Assembly: GCF_009664835.1 (NCBI RefSeq)
Contig: NZ_CP045929.1
Span: forward strand, 4,216,001 to 4,280,000
Reading direction: 5' to 3'
From: Allosaccharopolyspora coralli
GTDB lineage: Bacteria > Actinomycetota > Actinomycetes > Mycobacteriales > Pseudonocardiaceae
DNA length: 64,000 bases
Shown here in pieces: positions 54,656-63,063 of this stretch (positions are counted from its first letter, which is position 1; each line of letters starts with the position of its first letter). The notes beneath the pieces were generated by a model that was given only the letters and a program-made list of their open reading frames with translations, did no database searches and was not told the DNA's origin. Both the position numbers and the translations under genes were made by a program.

Positions 54656-56227
54656 ATGTCCGAGTCCACACCGTCCCGTCCCGCGTCCCCGGTGTCCCGC
54701 CGCTCCGTCCTGCTCGGCGGAGCCGCAGCGCTGGGCGCCACCGCGCTCGGCGGCTCGACACTCGCGCACGCCCTCCCCGGAGCGGGTGCCGGTCGGCTCG
54801 CCGAGCCGTTCACCCTCGGCGTCGCCTCCGGCGATCCGCTGCCGGACGGCGTCGTGCTCTGGACCCGGCTCGCGCCGACGCCGACCGCCGACGACGGCAA
54901 GGGCGGTATGCCGGACAAGGTCGTACCGGTGCAGTGGGAGATCGCCGAGGACGAGCGGTTCAGCAAGATCGTCCAGAAGGGCACCGCCGACGCCGCACCC
55001 GAGATGGGCCACAGCGTGCACGTCGAACCGGAAGGGCTCCGGGCCGGGGCGGAGTACTTCTACCGCTTCAAGGCCGGGAATGCCGTCTCCCCCGTCGGCC
55101 GCACCCGGACCGCACCCGCGCCGGACGCGATGGACGAGCTGACGATGTGCTTCACCTCGTGCTCGCACTTCGGCCAGGGCTACTTCACCGCCTACCGGCG
55201 GATGGCCGAGGACCAGCCGGGGCTGATCCTGCACCTCGGCGATTACCAGTACGAGTACGCCGCGCAGGACGACGACGTCCGCAAGGTCCTCGGCCCGGAA
55301 ACGAGGACGCTGGCCAACTACCGGCAACGCCACGCGCAGTACAAGACGGACGAGGATCTCCAGCTCGCGCACGCGACCGCGCCCTGGCTCGTGGTCTGGG
55401 ACGACCACGAACTCGAGAACAATTGGGCGGACGAGACTCCGGAAGACCCGGACGAAGGATTCCGCAAGCGCCGCGAAGCCGCGTTCCAGGCCTACTACGA
55501 GAACATGCCGCTGCGGGTCGGCTCGAAGCCCGCTGGGATCGACCTGCAGCTCTACCGCCGCATCCGGTGGGGCGCGCTGGCGAACTTCCACATGCTCGAT
55601 ACCCGCCAGTACCGCGACGATCAGGCCTGCGGTGACGGCGTGCAGGACGGCTGCGACGCGCGTCTCGACGAGGGCCGGTCGATCACCGGGCCCGAGCAGG
55701 AGAAGTGGATCACCGACGGGTTCGGCTCGTCGGAGGCCAAGTGGGACGTCCTCGGCCAGCAGGTGATCTTCTCGAAGATCGACCTCACTCCCGGCAAGGA
55801 GGAGGGCTACAACATGGACGCCTGGGACGGCTATGTCGCCAACCGCGACCGGATCGCCTCGGCGATGGCCGACAGCAACGTGCAGAACGGCGTGGTTCTC
55901 ACCGGTGACGTGCACCGGCACTGGGCGGCGGAGATCCTGCGCACCCACGACGACGCCGAGTCCACTCCGGCCGGTGTCGAGTTCGTCTCGACCTCCGTCA
56001 GCAGCGGCGGCGACGGGGACGACGACGGCAAGGAAGACGTGCTCAAGGAGAACCCGCACGTCAAGTTCCACCGCAACCGTCGCGGCTACATCCGGACGAA
56101 GTTCACCGCGTCGGAACTGCGCGCCGACTACCGGGTGCTGCCCTCGGTGACGAAGAAGGACGCGAAGGCGTCGACGGCGGCGTCGTTCGTCGTCGAGGAC
56201 GGCACGCCCCGGCTGAACGAGGCGTGA
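54656..56227 (+). CDS. PhoD-like secreted phosphodiesterase/alkaline phosphatase 2
   Basis: Predicted 523-aa paralogue of the preceding gene. ATG with GGAGGAC 8 nt upstream. Tat signal SRRSVLLGGAAALGATALGG (about residues 14-33). Core blocks: FTLGVASGDPLPDGVVLWTRLAP, CFTSCSHFGQGYFTAYRRMAEDQPGLILHLGDYQYE, WLVVWDDHELENNWAD, MLDTRQYRDDQACGD, LTGDVHRHWAAEIL, STSVSSGGDGDDDG. The two copies differ in many surface loops, so the duplication is old or both came by separate routes. They are separated by the family B hairpin and about 130 nt. Confidence 0.95.
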   Translation: MSESTPSRPASPVSRRSVLLGGAAALGATALGGSTLAHALPGAGAGRLAEPFTLGVASGDPLPDGVVLWTRLAPTPTADDGKGGMPDKVVPVQWEIAEDERFSKIVQKGTADAAPEMGHSVHVEPEGLRAGAEYFYRFKAGNAVSPVGRTRTAPAPDAMDELTMCFTSCSHFGQGYFTAYRRMAEDQPGLILHLGDYQYEYAAQDDDVRKVLGPETRTLANYRQRHAQYKTDEDLQLAHATAPWLVVWDDHELENNWADETPEDPDEGFRKRREAAFQAYYENMPLRVGSKPAGIDLQLYRRIRWGALANFHMLDTRQYRDDQACGDGVQDGCDARLDEGRSITGPEQEKWITDGFGSSEAKWDVLGQQVIFSKIDLTPGKEEGYNMDAWDGYVANRDRIASAMADSNVQNGVVLTGDVHRHWAAEILRTHDDAESTPAGVEFVSTSVSSGGDGDDDGKEDVLKENPHVKFHRNRRGYIRTKFTASELRADYRVLPSVTKKDAKASTAASFVVEDGTPRLNEA

Positions 56228-56279
56228 CTCCGGTGTGCCTGGTGCGTCCTCCTCGGCCGCACCAGGCACACTGGCGCCC

Positions 56280-56861
56280 GTGATCGTCCTCGCACTCGCC
56301 GTCGTGCTCGCCATCGGCACCGTCGCTCTCGGGCTCCCCGCACTGTGGGTCCGCCGAGCCGAGGCGTCGCGGCTCCGGACCGTCGGCGACGTGCCCGCGG
56401 CGGACGTCGCGCTGGTCCTCGGTGCCGGAGTGCGGTTCAACGGCTTCCCGACTCCGATCCTGCAGGGTCGCCTGGATGTCGCACGCCGGTTGTACTCGGC
56501 GGGCAAGGTGCAGCGCATTCTCGTCAGCGGCAGCCCGGAATCACGCGGGCACAGCGAGCCGGTCTCGATGAGGAACTATCTGCTCTCCCACGCGGTACCG
56601 GACGAATGCATCATTGTGGACGAAACGGGCCGGGACACGTGGCTGTCCTGCCGGGCGGCCGTGGACATGGGGCTCAGGGAAGTCACCGTCGTCACCAGCG
56701 ATTTCCACCTTCCGCGCGCCGTGCTGCTGTGCCTGCGAGCCGGCCTGGACGCCTACGGCGTGGGCCACGACTCGCGAGCGGCCGGGCTGCCACGAGCGAC
56801 CGCTCGCGGCAGCCGCCGCGAAGTTCTCGCCACCGCCAAGGCCTTCTGGTGGCGCCGCTGA
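56280..56861 (+). CDS. YdcF/SanA-like DUF218 membrane protein
   Basis: Predicted 193 aa: N-terminal TM (VIVLALAVVLAIGTVALGLPALWV), then the DUF218 domain with ADVALVLGAGVRFNGFPTPILQGRLDVARRLYSAGKVQRILVSG, MRNYLLSHAVPDECIIVDETGRDTWLSCRAAVDMG and VTVVTSDFHLPRAVLLCLRAG. The family includes SanA and ElyC, which affect envelope integrity and lipid carrier use. CACACT lies 7 nt before GTG 56280, so the mRNA is probably leaderless; the frame begins 15 codons earlier. Confidence 0.87.
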   Translation: MIVLALAVVLAIGTVALGLPALWVRRAEASRLRTVGDVPAADVALVLGAGVRFNGFPTPILQGRLDVARRLYSAGKVQRILVSGSPESRGHSEPVSMRNYLLSHAVPDECIIVDETGRDTWLSCRAAVDMGLREVTVVTSDFHLPRAVLLCLRAGLDAYGVGHDSRAAGLPRATARGSRREVLATAKAFWWRR

Positions 56862-56877
56862 CCACTGTCAGCGTGGT

Positions 56878-56924
56878 GCGAACGGCACTCTCGCCTCACC
56901 AGACGAGGCGAAGGTGCCGTTCGC
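56878..56924. repeat. Family C hairpin
   Basis: GCGAACGGCAC (56878-56888) pairs with GTGCCGTTCGC (56914-56924), and TCGCCTC (56891-56897) with GAGGCGA, giving an 11+7-bp stem with a 2-nt internal mismatch and an ACCAGAC loop. Begins 16 nt after the YdcF stop. Near-identical to the element at 59871. Confidence 0.85.
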
Positions 56925-57031
56925 CTCGGACAGGGTCGGTTCGTCGCGACTCGGCGGAGATTCGGGAGCGGGTATCAAACTGAACACGACTCGTATTCAG
57001 GGCAACGTTCTCTGCATTTCGAGCGATAACC

Positions 57032-57053
57032 TCACATCTCCCTTGGGATGTGA
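57032..57053 (+). promoter_or_regulatory. Hairpin over the start of the LGFP dehydrogenase gene
   Basis: TCACAT (57032-57037) and CCC (57040-57042) pair with GGG (57045-57047) and ATGTGA (57048-57053). The GTG start (57050) and the only GGG that could act as RBS are inside the stem. GATAAC (57025-57030) is a possible -10, so transcripts would begin in or near the hairpin. Confidence 0.4.
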
Positions 57054-59866
57054 TGACGATGACCACATCGACACGACGGCGCGCCTACGCCGTACTCTTC
57101 TCGTTCGCGCTCGCGATTGGTCTCGCGACCGCACCCTCGCCCGCTGCCGACGCGGCCCCGGCGCTGCCCCCGGGCTTCATACTCCGCGACCAGCCGAGCG
57201 GCCAAGCCGCCTACGACCTCACCGACTTCACGTTCCTGCCCGACGACAGCGTGCTCAGCACCGGCAAACAGGGAAACGTCGCCTGGGTCTCCCCCGACGG
57301 GCAGAGTCGCTCTCTGGCACGGCTCCCGGTCGAGGCGGTGCAGGACCTCGGCCTCGTCGGGGTCGCCGCCGCACCGGACTACGAGACCTCGCGGCACATC
57401 TACCTCGCGCGGTCAGTGCCGGACGGCGCACCCGGCTATCGGCTCCGCCTCGCCCGGTGGACCGTGACCGGCTCTCCCGAACCGACCGGGATCACCAGCG
57501 AACGGGTGCTCTTCGACGTCATCAGCCCCAGCATCGTGCACGGCATCACCAGCATCGTTCCGGATCAGGACGGGAGTCTCTGGGTCTCGATCGGTGACCT
57601 CGCCGACTACACGCGCACCGACCGGACCGCGTTGCGCGCCTACGACCTCGACTCGCCCGCGGGCAAGATCGTGCACATCACCCCGGACGGACAAGGCGTG
57701 GCGAGCAACCCGTACTTCGATCCGTCGGACCCGTCGTCCTGGCGCAGCCGCGTCTATGCCTCCGGGTTCCGCAGCCCGTTCCGCCTGTCATTGGACCCCA
57801 CCACCGGCACGCCGATCGTCGGCGACGTCGGCTACTTCACGTGGGAGGAGATCGACGTGATCCGGCCGGGACAGAACTACAAATGGCCGTGTTGGGAAGG
57901 CAACCACCCGACTCCGGGCTACGCGGACCTGCCGGAGTGCGCCGGGGTCATCAATACGCCACCGGTGTGGGAGTACCGGCACGGTTCCGGCGTCGACCAA
58001 GGAAACAGCGTCACCGGCGGCATCGTCTACCAGGGCACGAGCTACCCGGAGCCGTACCAGGGCGCGTACTTCTTCGGCGACTACAGCACGAAGAAGCTGT
58101 GGTCGATGCGGATCGACGGACAGGGCCAAGTGGTCGCTCCGCCGCAGAGCCCGCCGCTGGGAGCCGACATCGGAGGGCCGGTGAAGTTCGAGGCGGCGCC
58201 GAACGGGGACATCGTCTACGCCGACATCTACTCCGGCATGCTGCGACGCCTCAGTTACGTGGAGGGAAACAGCCCGCCGATCGCGAAGGCGTCCACCACC
58301 ACCGACCCGGCCACGCGCACCGTCACTTTCGACGGCAGCGGCTCCACCGATTTCGATGGTGACACGCTTCGCTACGAATGGGACTTCGGCGACGGCACCA
58401 CCGGTACGGGCGTCGAGACGAGCCATACCTACGCCCCGGGCACCGACGAGTTCACCGCCACGCTAACCGTGCGAGACCCGCTCGACGCCACCGGCACCGT
58501 GGAGGTCACGGTGGCACCGTCGAACCACACCCCGGAACTGACGCTGACCCCGCCCGCAGGTCCCGACTTCGCCGTCGGCGATCCGATCTCACTGTCGGCC
58601 ACCGCGACGGACACCGAGGACGGACCGTTGCCAGTGACGTGGACGAGCAGTGTCGTGCACTGTCCGGAGGAAGCGACCTGCCACAACCACCCGGGGCCGA
58701 GCGGTGGGGATTCGACGTACGAGACCACGTTCACCGATCACCCCGACTCGCGGATGGAGTTCACCGCGGTCGCCACGGACTCTCGGGGCGTTCGCGCCAC
58801 CCAGACCTACGTTGCGCAGCCCCGGGAACACCTGCTGACGCTCGAGAGCAACCTGCCCGCCGTCCTGCAGATTCCGGCCGAAGGGGGCAAGAGCAGTACA
58901 TACGTCACCGAGAACGCCACCACCGACGTCGTCGCCGCCGCGACCGCCGCAGACGGCTCGTCCGAGTTCCTGCGTTGGAAAGACAGCACGACTTCCCGGT
59001 CGCGACTGATCACGATGCCCGCCACTGACCTGACGCTGCGCGCCGAGTACGCCTCGGCGATCGGGGCACGCTACGCCGCCGAGCCGGAGCTGCGCACACT
59101 ACTCGGACCGCCGACCGGCCCCGAGGTCGTGGACGGACCGGTCCACCATCGCTCCTACACCAACGGCCGGTTGTACTGGTCGGTCGCGACCGGTGTGCAC
59201 GAGATCCACGGCTCGAACCTCGCGAAGTACCTGGAACTCGGCGGGCACGGGAGGTTCGGACCGCCGACGACCGACGAGAGTCGGACTCCGGACGGAGCCG
59301 GGCGTTTCAACCACTTCGAACTCGATGCCTCGGTCTACTGGACCTCGCGAACCGGGGCACACGGGGTGTGGGGCGGCATCCGTGCCAAGTGGGCGGCGCT
59401 CGGCTGGGAGACCGGACCGATGGGGTACCCGACGACCGACGAAACCGTGACACCCGACCGAATCGGCCGCTACAACCACTTCACCAAAGCCTCCTCGATC
59501 TACTGGACTCCGGGGACCGGCGCACACGGGATCTGGGGCGGCATCCGAGCCACGTGGTCCCGCCTCGGTTGGGAGGCCGGGCCGATGGGGTACCCGACGA
59601 CCGACGAAACCGTGACACCGGACCGAATCGGCCGCTACAACCACTTCACCAAAGCCGCCTCGATCTACTGGTCGCCGCGGACCGGCGCACACGAGATCTA
59701 CGGGCGCATCCGGGAGCGCTGGTCGGCGCGCGGCTGGGAGAACTCGTACCTCGGATACCCCACGACCGGCGAGTTCGGAGTGTCCGGCGGACGGCAGAAC
59801 AATTTCCAGTACGGCTACATCCGCTGGTACGCCTGGAACAACTCCGTGATCGACCGCCGGTACTGA
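57050..59866 (+). CDS. Secreted sugar (glucose/sorbosone) dehydrogenase with PKD and LGFP repeats
   Basis: Predicted 938 aa. Signal peptide about residues 1-36 (LFSFALAIGLATAPSPAADAAPA). A PQQ-dependent six-bladed propeller domain spans about 37-400 (LGLVGVAAAPDYETSRHIYLA, GLRSPFRL-like SGFRSPFRLSLDPTTG, GDVGYFTWEEIDVIRPGQNYKWPCWEG, YFFGDYSTKKLW). A PKD domain spans about 405-487 (ASTTTDPATRTVTFDGSGSTDFDGD, YEWDFGDGTTGTG), followed by another beta domain. Five LGFP-type repeats (about 675-935: YPTTDETVTPDRIGRYNHF) likely bind the cell wall arabinogalactan. GTG 57050 or ATG 57053 starts it. An extracellular sugar-oxidising enzyme tethered to the wall is inferred. Confidence 0.9.
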   Translation: MMTMTTSTRRRAYAVLFSFALAIGLATAPSPAADAAPALPPGFILRDQPSGQAAYDLTDFTFLPDDSVLSTGKQGNVAWVSPDGQSRSLARLPVEAVQDLGLVGVAAAPDYETSRHIYLARSVPDGAPGYRLRLARWTVTGSPEPTGITSERVLFDVISPSIVHGITSIVPDQDGSLWVSIGDLADYTRTDRTALRAYDLDSPAGKIVHITPDGQGVASNPYFDPSDPSSWRSRVYASGFRSPFRLSLDPTTGTPIVGDVGYFTWEEIDVIRPGQNYKWPCWEGNHPTPGYADLPECAGVINTPPVWEYRHGSGVDQGNSVTGGIVYQGTSYPEPYQGAYFFGDYSTKKLWSMRIDGQGQVVAPPQSPPLGADIGGPVKFEAAPNGDIVYADIYSGMLRRLSYVEGNSPPIAKASTTTDPATRTVTFDGSGSTDFDGDTLRYEWDFGDGTTGTGVETSHTYAPGTDEFTATLTVRDPLDATGTVEVTVAPSNHTPELTLTPPAGPDFAVGDPISLSATATDTEDGPLPVTWTSSVVHCPEEATCHNHPGPSGGDSTYETTFTDHPDSRMEFTAVATDSRGVRATQTYVAQPREHLLTLESNLPAVLQIPAEGGKSSTYVTENATTDVVAAATAADGSSEFLRWKDSTTSRSRLITMPATDLTLRAEYASAIGARYAAEPELRTLLGPPTGPEVVDGPVHHRSYTNGRLYWSVATGVHEIHGSNLAKYLELGGHGRFGPPTTDESRTPDGAGRFNHFELDASVYWTSRTGAHGVWGGIRAKWAALGWETGPMGYPTTDETVTPDRIGRYNHFTKASSIYWTPGTGAHGIWGGIRATWSRLGWEAGPMGYPTTDETVTPDRIGRYNHFTKAASIYWSPRTGAHEIYGRIRERWSARGWENSYLGYPTTGEFGVSGGRQNNFQYGYIRWYAWNNSVIDRRY
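59416..59658 (+). repeat. In-frame 165-bp tandem duplication inside LGFP repeats
   Basis: Two LGFP units are nearly identical at DNA level over about 75 nt (from ATGGGGTACCCG at 59420 and again at 59585, offset 165 nt or 55 codons), encoding MGYPTTDETVTPDRIGRYNH twice. The nucleotide identity well above the other units points to a recent duplication or gene conversion. Confidence 0.85.
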
Positions 59867-59870
59867 GCAA

Positions 59871-59915
59871 GCGAACGGCACTCTCGCCGCACCAGACGAG
59901 GCGAAAGTGCCGTTC
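59871..59915. repeat. Family C hairpin
   Basis: GCGAACGGCAC (59871-59881), TCGCC, loop, GGCGA, GTGCCGTTCG, beginning 4 nt after the stop of the LGFP dehydrogenase gene. It differs from the copy at 56878 by a few bases only, including one unpaired G in the TCGCCGC arm. Confidence 0.85.
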
Positions 59916-59994
59916 GTTCGCCCACGGGTTAGTGCTCGACGCATTGAGGGCAGCGGTCAGGCACCCTGCGCGAACCGTTTGCCGCACGCTGGCA

Positions 59995-60125
59995 AACCGA
60001 CCACCAGCGGGTTCTCACCTCGCGGCCGGCGAGGACAGCGTCGACGTGATGTAGATCCCTACCTGATGTCGACGATCCCGCAGCCGGCCGCGAGGTGAGG
60101 TTCCGCCACGGAACCACCCAGGCAG
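59995..60125 (+). repeat. Family E element, best-preserved copy with CGGCC-type stem
   Basis: GCGGGTTC, then outer stem TCACCTCGCGGCCGGC (60015-60030), perfectly paired with 60083-60098. Internal loop GAGGACAGC (60031-60039) / GATCCCGCA (60074-60082). Inner stem GTCGAC (60040-60045) / GTCGAC (60068-60073). Apical GTAG-ATCC-CTAC (60051-60062). Flanks CGACCACCA on the left and GGTTCCGCCACGGAACCACCCA on the right. A diverged family D copy follows about 40 nt later. Confidence 0.88.
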
Positions 60126-60164
60126 ATCAATCCACTCACTCTCCTAGCTTGTCTGTGATGTTGT

Positions 60165-60345
60165 TCTGATGCCCGTCAGGGCATGGTCTCGCGTGCTCAG
60201 CCCGAGCACGGTGAGAAGCTCCGGTGTTCCAGGTTGTCGCTCGCAAGGCCGGGGCCGCCGCTGCGTACGTGCTGGTACTCGAGGCGACCCCAACGCCGCG
60301 AGCGGCAAGCTGGGACGCCGGTAGGTGACCACCACCGCAGACCAC
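60165..60345 (+). repeat. Family D element, diverged
   Basis: Orientation as at 16730: GATGCCCGTCAGGGCATG hairpin, GTGCTCAGCCCGAGCACGGTGAG, CTCGCAAGGCCGGGG, GTACGTGCTGGTACTCGAGG, ACCCCAACGCCGCGAGCGGC. The arm GTCGCTCGC pairs with GCGAGCGGC, whereas the copy at 16730 has GTGCCTCGC with GCGAGGCAC, a compensated exchange. It ends about 9 nt from the tsaD stop (60355). Confidence 0.75.
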
Positions 60346-60354
60346 AGACAGCTC

Positions 60355-61416
60355 CTAAGAGACGAGGACGGTGGAGACGGGCAGGCCGGGGTCGGCGCCG
60401 AGTGTGAGGGGCGAGGGCTTGCCTTCGGCGGCGACGACGTGCGCGCCGAGTGCTGCGATCATCGCGCCGTTGTCCGTGCACAGTCGCGGCCTCGGCACGC
60501 GCAACGTGATCCCCGCTGCCTCGCATCGTTCGGCGGCGAGCGCGGACAGCCGCGAGTTCGCCGCCACACCACCCGAAATCACGAGCGTGTCGATCTCGTG
60601 ATCCTGTGCCGCGCGGACGGCCTTCGCCGTCAGCACGTCGGCGACGGCTTCCTGGAACGAGGCGCACACGTCGTTGACCGGCACCGCACGATCCTCCCGT
60701 CGGGCCTGCTCGACCCAGCGCGCGACCGCGGTTTTCACGCCGGAGAACGAGAAGTCGTGCCGGGAGTCGCGGGGGCCGGTCAGCCCTCGGGGGAAGTCGA
60801 TGGCGGACGGGTCGCCCCGCTCGGCGTGCTTGTCGATGGGCGGACCGCCCGGATACGGCAGCTCGAGCAGCCGCGCGACCTTGTCGTAGGCCTCGCCCGC
60901 GGCGTCGTCGATCGTCGAACCGATCTGGGTGAGGCTCTTCGCGACACCCTCGACAAGTAGCAACTGGCTGTGTCCTCCGGAGACGAGCAGCGCCAGGCAC
61001 CGTTCGGGGAGCGGACCGTGTTCGAGGGTGTCGACCGCGACGTGCCCGGCGAGGTGGTTCACCCCGTACAGCGGCACGTCGAGCGCGGCGGCATAGGACT
61101 TCGCCGCGGCGACGCCGACCATGAGTGCACCGGCGAGGCCCGGTCCCGCCGTGACGGCAACCCCGTCCACATCGGACAGTCGCAGGCCGGAATCGTCCAG
61201 TGCGCGGCGCATCGTCGGCACCATCGCCTCGAGATGCGCGCGGCTGGCGATCTCCGGGACCACGCCGCCGAACCGCGCGTGTTGGTCCACACTGGACGCC
61301 ACGGCGTCGGCCAGCAACTCGACCCGACCGGACGCATCGAGGCGGACGAGTCCGACGCCCGTCTCGTCGCAGGACGACTCGATCCCGAGCACGATCCGCT
61401 CAGCCATCCCCGTCAC
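60355..61416 (-). CDS. tsaD: TsaD, tRNA N6-threonylcarbamoyladenosine transferase
   Basis: Kae1/YgjD family enzyme that transfers the threonylcarbamoyl group to A37 of ANN-decoding tRNAs, with TsaB. Predicted 353 aa: [36 protein letters not shown], metal ligands in [64 protein letters not shown] and [16 protein letters not shown] 61416 has AGAGGAAG upstream; ATG 61407 is the alternative. Overlaps rimI by up to 17 nt. Operon order tsaB-rimI-tsaD as in M. tuberculosis. Confidence 0.97.
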   Translation of the reverse strand: MTGMAERIVLGIESSCDETGVGLVRLDASGRVELLADAVASSVDQHARFGGVVPEIASRAHLEAMVPTMRRALDDSGLRLSDVDGVAVTAGPGLAGALMVGVAAAKSYAAALDVPLYGVNHLAGHVAVDTLEHGPLPERCLALLVSGGHSQLLLVEGVAKSLTQIGSTIDDAAGEAYDKVARLLELPYPGGPPIDKHAERGDPSAIDFPRGLTGPRDSRHDFSFSGVKTAVARWVEQARREDRAVPVNDVCASFQEAVADVLTAKAVRAAQDHEIDTLVISGGVAANSRLSALAAERCEAAGITLRVPRPRLCTDNGAMIAALGAHVVAAEGKPSPLTLGADPGLPVSTVLVS

Positions 61417-61921
61417 CGTCTTCCTCTCCAGCGGACGTTCTCGGTCTGCGCATGGTGTAGGCGTCCGCGCCGGACGGCTGGTAGTAGCGCTTGCGCACCC
61501 CGACGTGTTCGAAACCGTGCGCCTCGTACAGCGTGATCGCGGCCTCGTTGTCGGTGCGGACTTCCAGGAACGTCTCGGCGGCGAACCGATCGGCGCGAGC
61601 CAGCAGCGCGCGGACCAAGGCCCGGCCGAGGCCGCGGCCTTGATGCCGCGGGTCGACGCCGACAGTGTGCACCTCGGCCTCGACGTTCGGCTCCCTGCCG
61701 ACGACGCTCAGTCCCGCGTACCCGAGCAAGGACTCACCCTCGAAGACGCCGACGTAGTAGTGCCCGGTGGCGATCTCGGAGGCGAAGACGTCCTTCGTCC
61801 ACGGACTGTCCCCGGGGAAGAGCACGTTCTCCAGTTCCTCGCAGCGGGCGATGTCCCGGCGACGCAGCCGGTCGAGCCGCACGCCCTCGGGCAACGTCAC
61901 CGAATCGGAGCGGGCCGTCAC
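61400..61921 (-). CDS. rimI: RimI, ribosomal-protein-alanine N-acetyltransferase
   Basis: GNAT acetyltransferase, predicted 173 aa. [27 protein letters not shown], the acetyl-CoA pyrophosphate loop [22 protein letters not shown], and [41 protein letters not shown] are typical of RimI. The acidic end GEEDGDGDG is extra. The GTG start overlaps the tsaB stop as GTGA. It acetylates the N-terminus of ribosomal protein S18 in the E. coli model; in actinobacteria the range is wider. Confidence 0.96.
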   Translation of the reverse strand: MTARSDSVTLPEGVRLDRLRRRDIARCEELENVLFPGDSPWTKDVFASEIATGHYYVGVFEGESLLGYAGLSVVGREPNVEAEVHTVGVDPRHQGRGLGRALVRALLARADRFAAETFLEVRTDNEAAITLYEAHGFEHVGVRKRYYQPSGADAYTMRRPRTSAGEEDGDGDG

Positions 61922-62610
61922 CGGCGCTCCCTCCCCACCGTGACCGGTTTCGGCGCCGTCGGCTCCTGCGCGTCAGGACGGCGCAGGTACAGCGGCACCA
62001 GCGGCTCCGGCTCGTCGTCGGCGAGTACGGCCGGAGCGGTCGCGCGGACCAGCCCTTCCGCGGACGGGGAGACCGTCGCCGACGACGGGACGTCGAACAA
62101 CGACGCCTTCTCGCCCGCCGCGGAGCGCACTCCGAACTCGGCGAGCCGCTCGGCGACGTCCTCTGGGCGTGCGACGGCGGGGCCCGTGAGCCGCTCGCCG
62201 GCGTCGTGAATGCTCCAGTAGACCTCGTTGCGGCGCGCGTCCGTGGCGACCAGCAGCGGCCCGTCGACGGCGCAGCTCGCCGCGATGCCGTCGAGACTGC
62301 ACACCGGGTACACCGGCTTGTCCAGGGCGTGCCCGAGTCCGGCGGCGGTGACCATGCCCGCCCTGAGTCCGGTGAACGGTCCGGGTCCCGCGCCGACGAC
62401 GATCGCGTCGGCATCACCGAGCCCGTGGCCGGCCTCGGTGAGGACGTCGAGCAGGTGCGGGGTCAGCAACTCCCCGTGGGCACGCGGATTCACCGTGACC
62501 CGTTCGGACAGCGCTTGCACGGAGGCCGCGGCCGAGTCGGTCGCGGCGCCGAGAGCGACGAGTCCTGCGGTCACGGCGGGCGTCGAGGTGTCCAACGCGA
62601 TGACGAGCAC
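61918..62610 (-). CDS. tsaB: TsaB, tRNA threonylcarbamoyladenosine biosynthesis protein
   Basis: Inactive TsaD homologue that forms the TsaD-TsaB complex, predicted 230 aa. MLVIALDTSTPAVTAGLVALG, HGELLTPHLLDVLTEAGHGLGDADAIVVGAGPGPFTGLRAGMVTAAGLGHALDKPVYPVCSLD and VATDARRNEVYWSIHD match the family. GTG start at 62610. tsaE and alr, which precede tsaB in M. tuberculosis, are absent here; a repeat hybrid and a glycerate kinase gene take that place. Confidence 0.95.
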   Translation of the reverse strand: MLVIALDTSTPAVTAGLVALGAATDSAAASVQALSERVTVNPRAHGELLTPHLLDVLTEAGHGLGDADAIVVGAGPGPFTGLRAGMVTAAGLGHALDKPVYPVCSLDGIAASCAVDGPLLVATDARRNEVYWSIHDAGERLTGPAVARPEDVAERLAEFGVRSAAGEKASLFDVPSSATVSPSAEGLVRATAPAVLADDEPEPLVPLYLRRPDAQEPTAPKPVTVGRERR

Positions 62611-62888
62611 GATGTCCCAGGGTACGCCAGGTCCGCGAGGCGACGCCCTGGCCCCGGCGCCTCCAGCTCCCGGCAGAACTGGAGACGCCGGGTTCGGTCG
62701 CCGTGTCCGACGACCTCACCTGCTCCGTGCTGGGACGCAACATCACGGAGCAGGAGTGCTGAACGTCCCGTCCTGCCGCTCTGCGGCCGCCTGCGCCGTT
62801 CCTTGGTCGATCCCGTCGAACATTGCGCGGCTGAGCCCGCGGGTCAATCTCCTGGCGCGAATACGCCGGACGCGAGCGGTTGCTCTCA

Positions 62889-63063
62889 CCACGTACGCAA
62901 CCCGCAGGTTCTCAGCGCCTTCCCGCGAGGACAGCGGTTCCGCGGCGTTGAGGTCCTCTTGAGTACCCCGCGGACCTGGAACGCCGGACCTTCTCACCCT
63001 GCCGCGGCTGGTCACTTGCGACCGTGCGCTACGGACACCAAGGCCAGTTCCACAACGCCCTCT
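62889..63063. repeat. Hybrid of half a family E and half a family D element
   Basis: 62889-62940 is the left half of family E (CACGTACGCAACCCGC, AGGTTCTCAGCGCCTTCCCGC, GAGGACAGCGG). It breaks off and continues from about 62941 as the inverted right part of family D (GCGTTGAGGTCCTCTTGAGTACC, CTTCTCACCCTGCCGCGGCTGG, CCAGTTCCACAACGCCCTCT), ending at the glycerate kinase stop (63063-63065). The remaining part of the gap (62611-62888) shows no gene. Confidence 0.75.
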
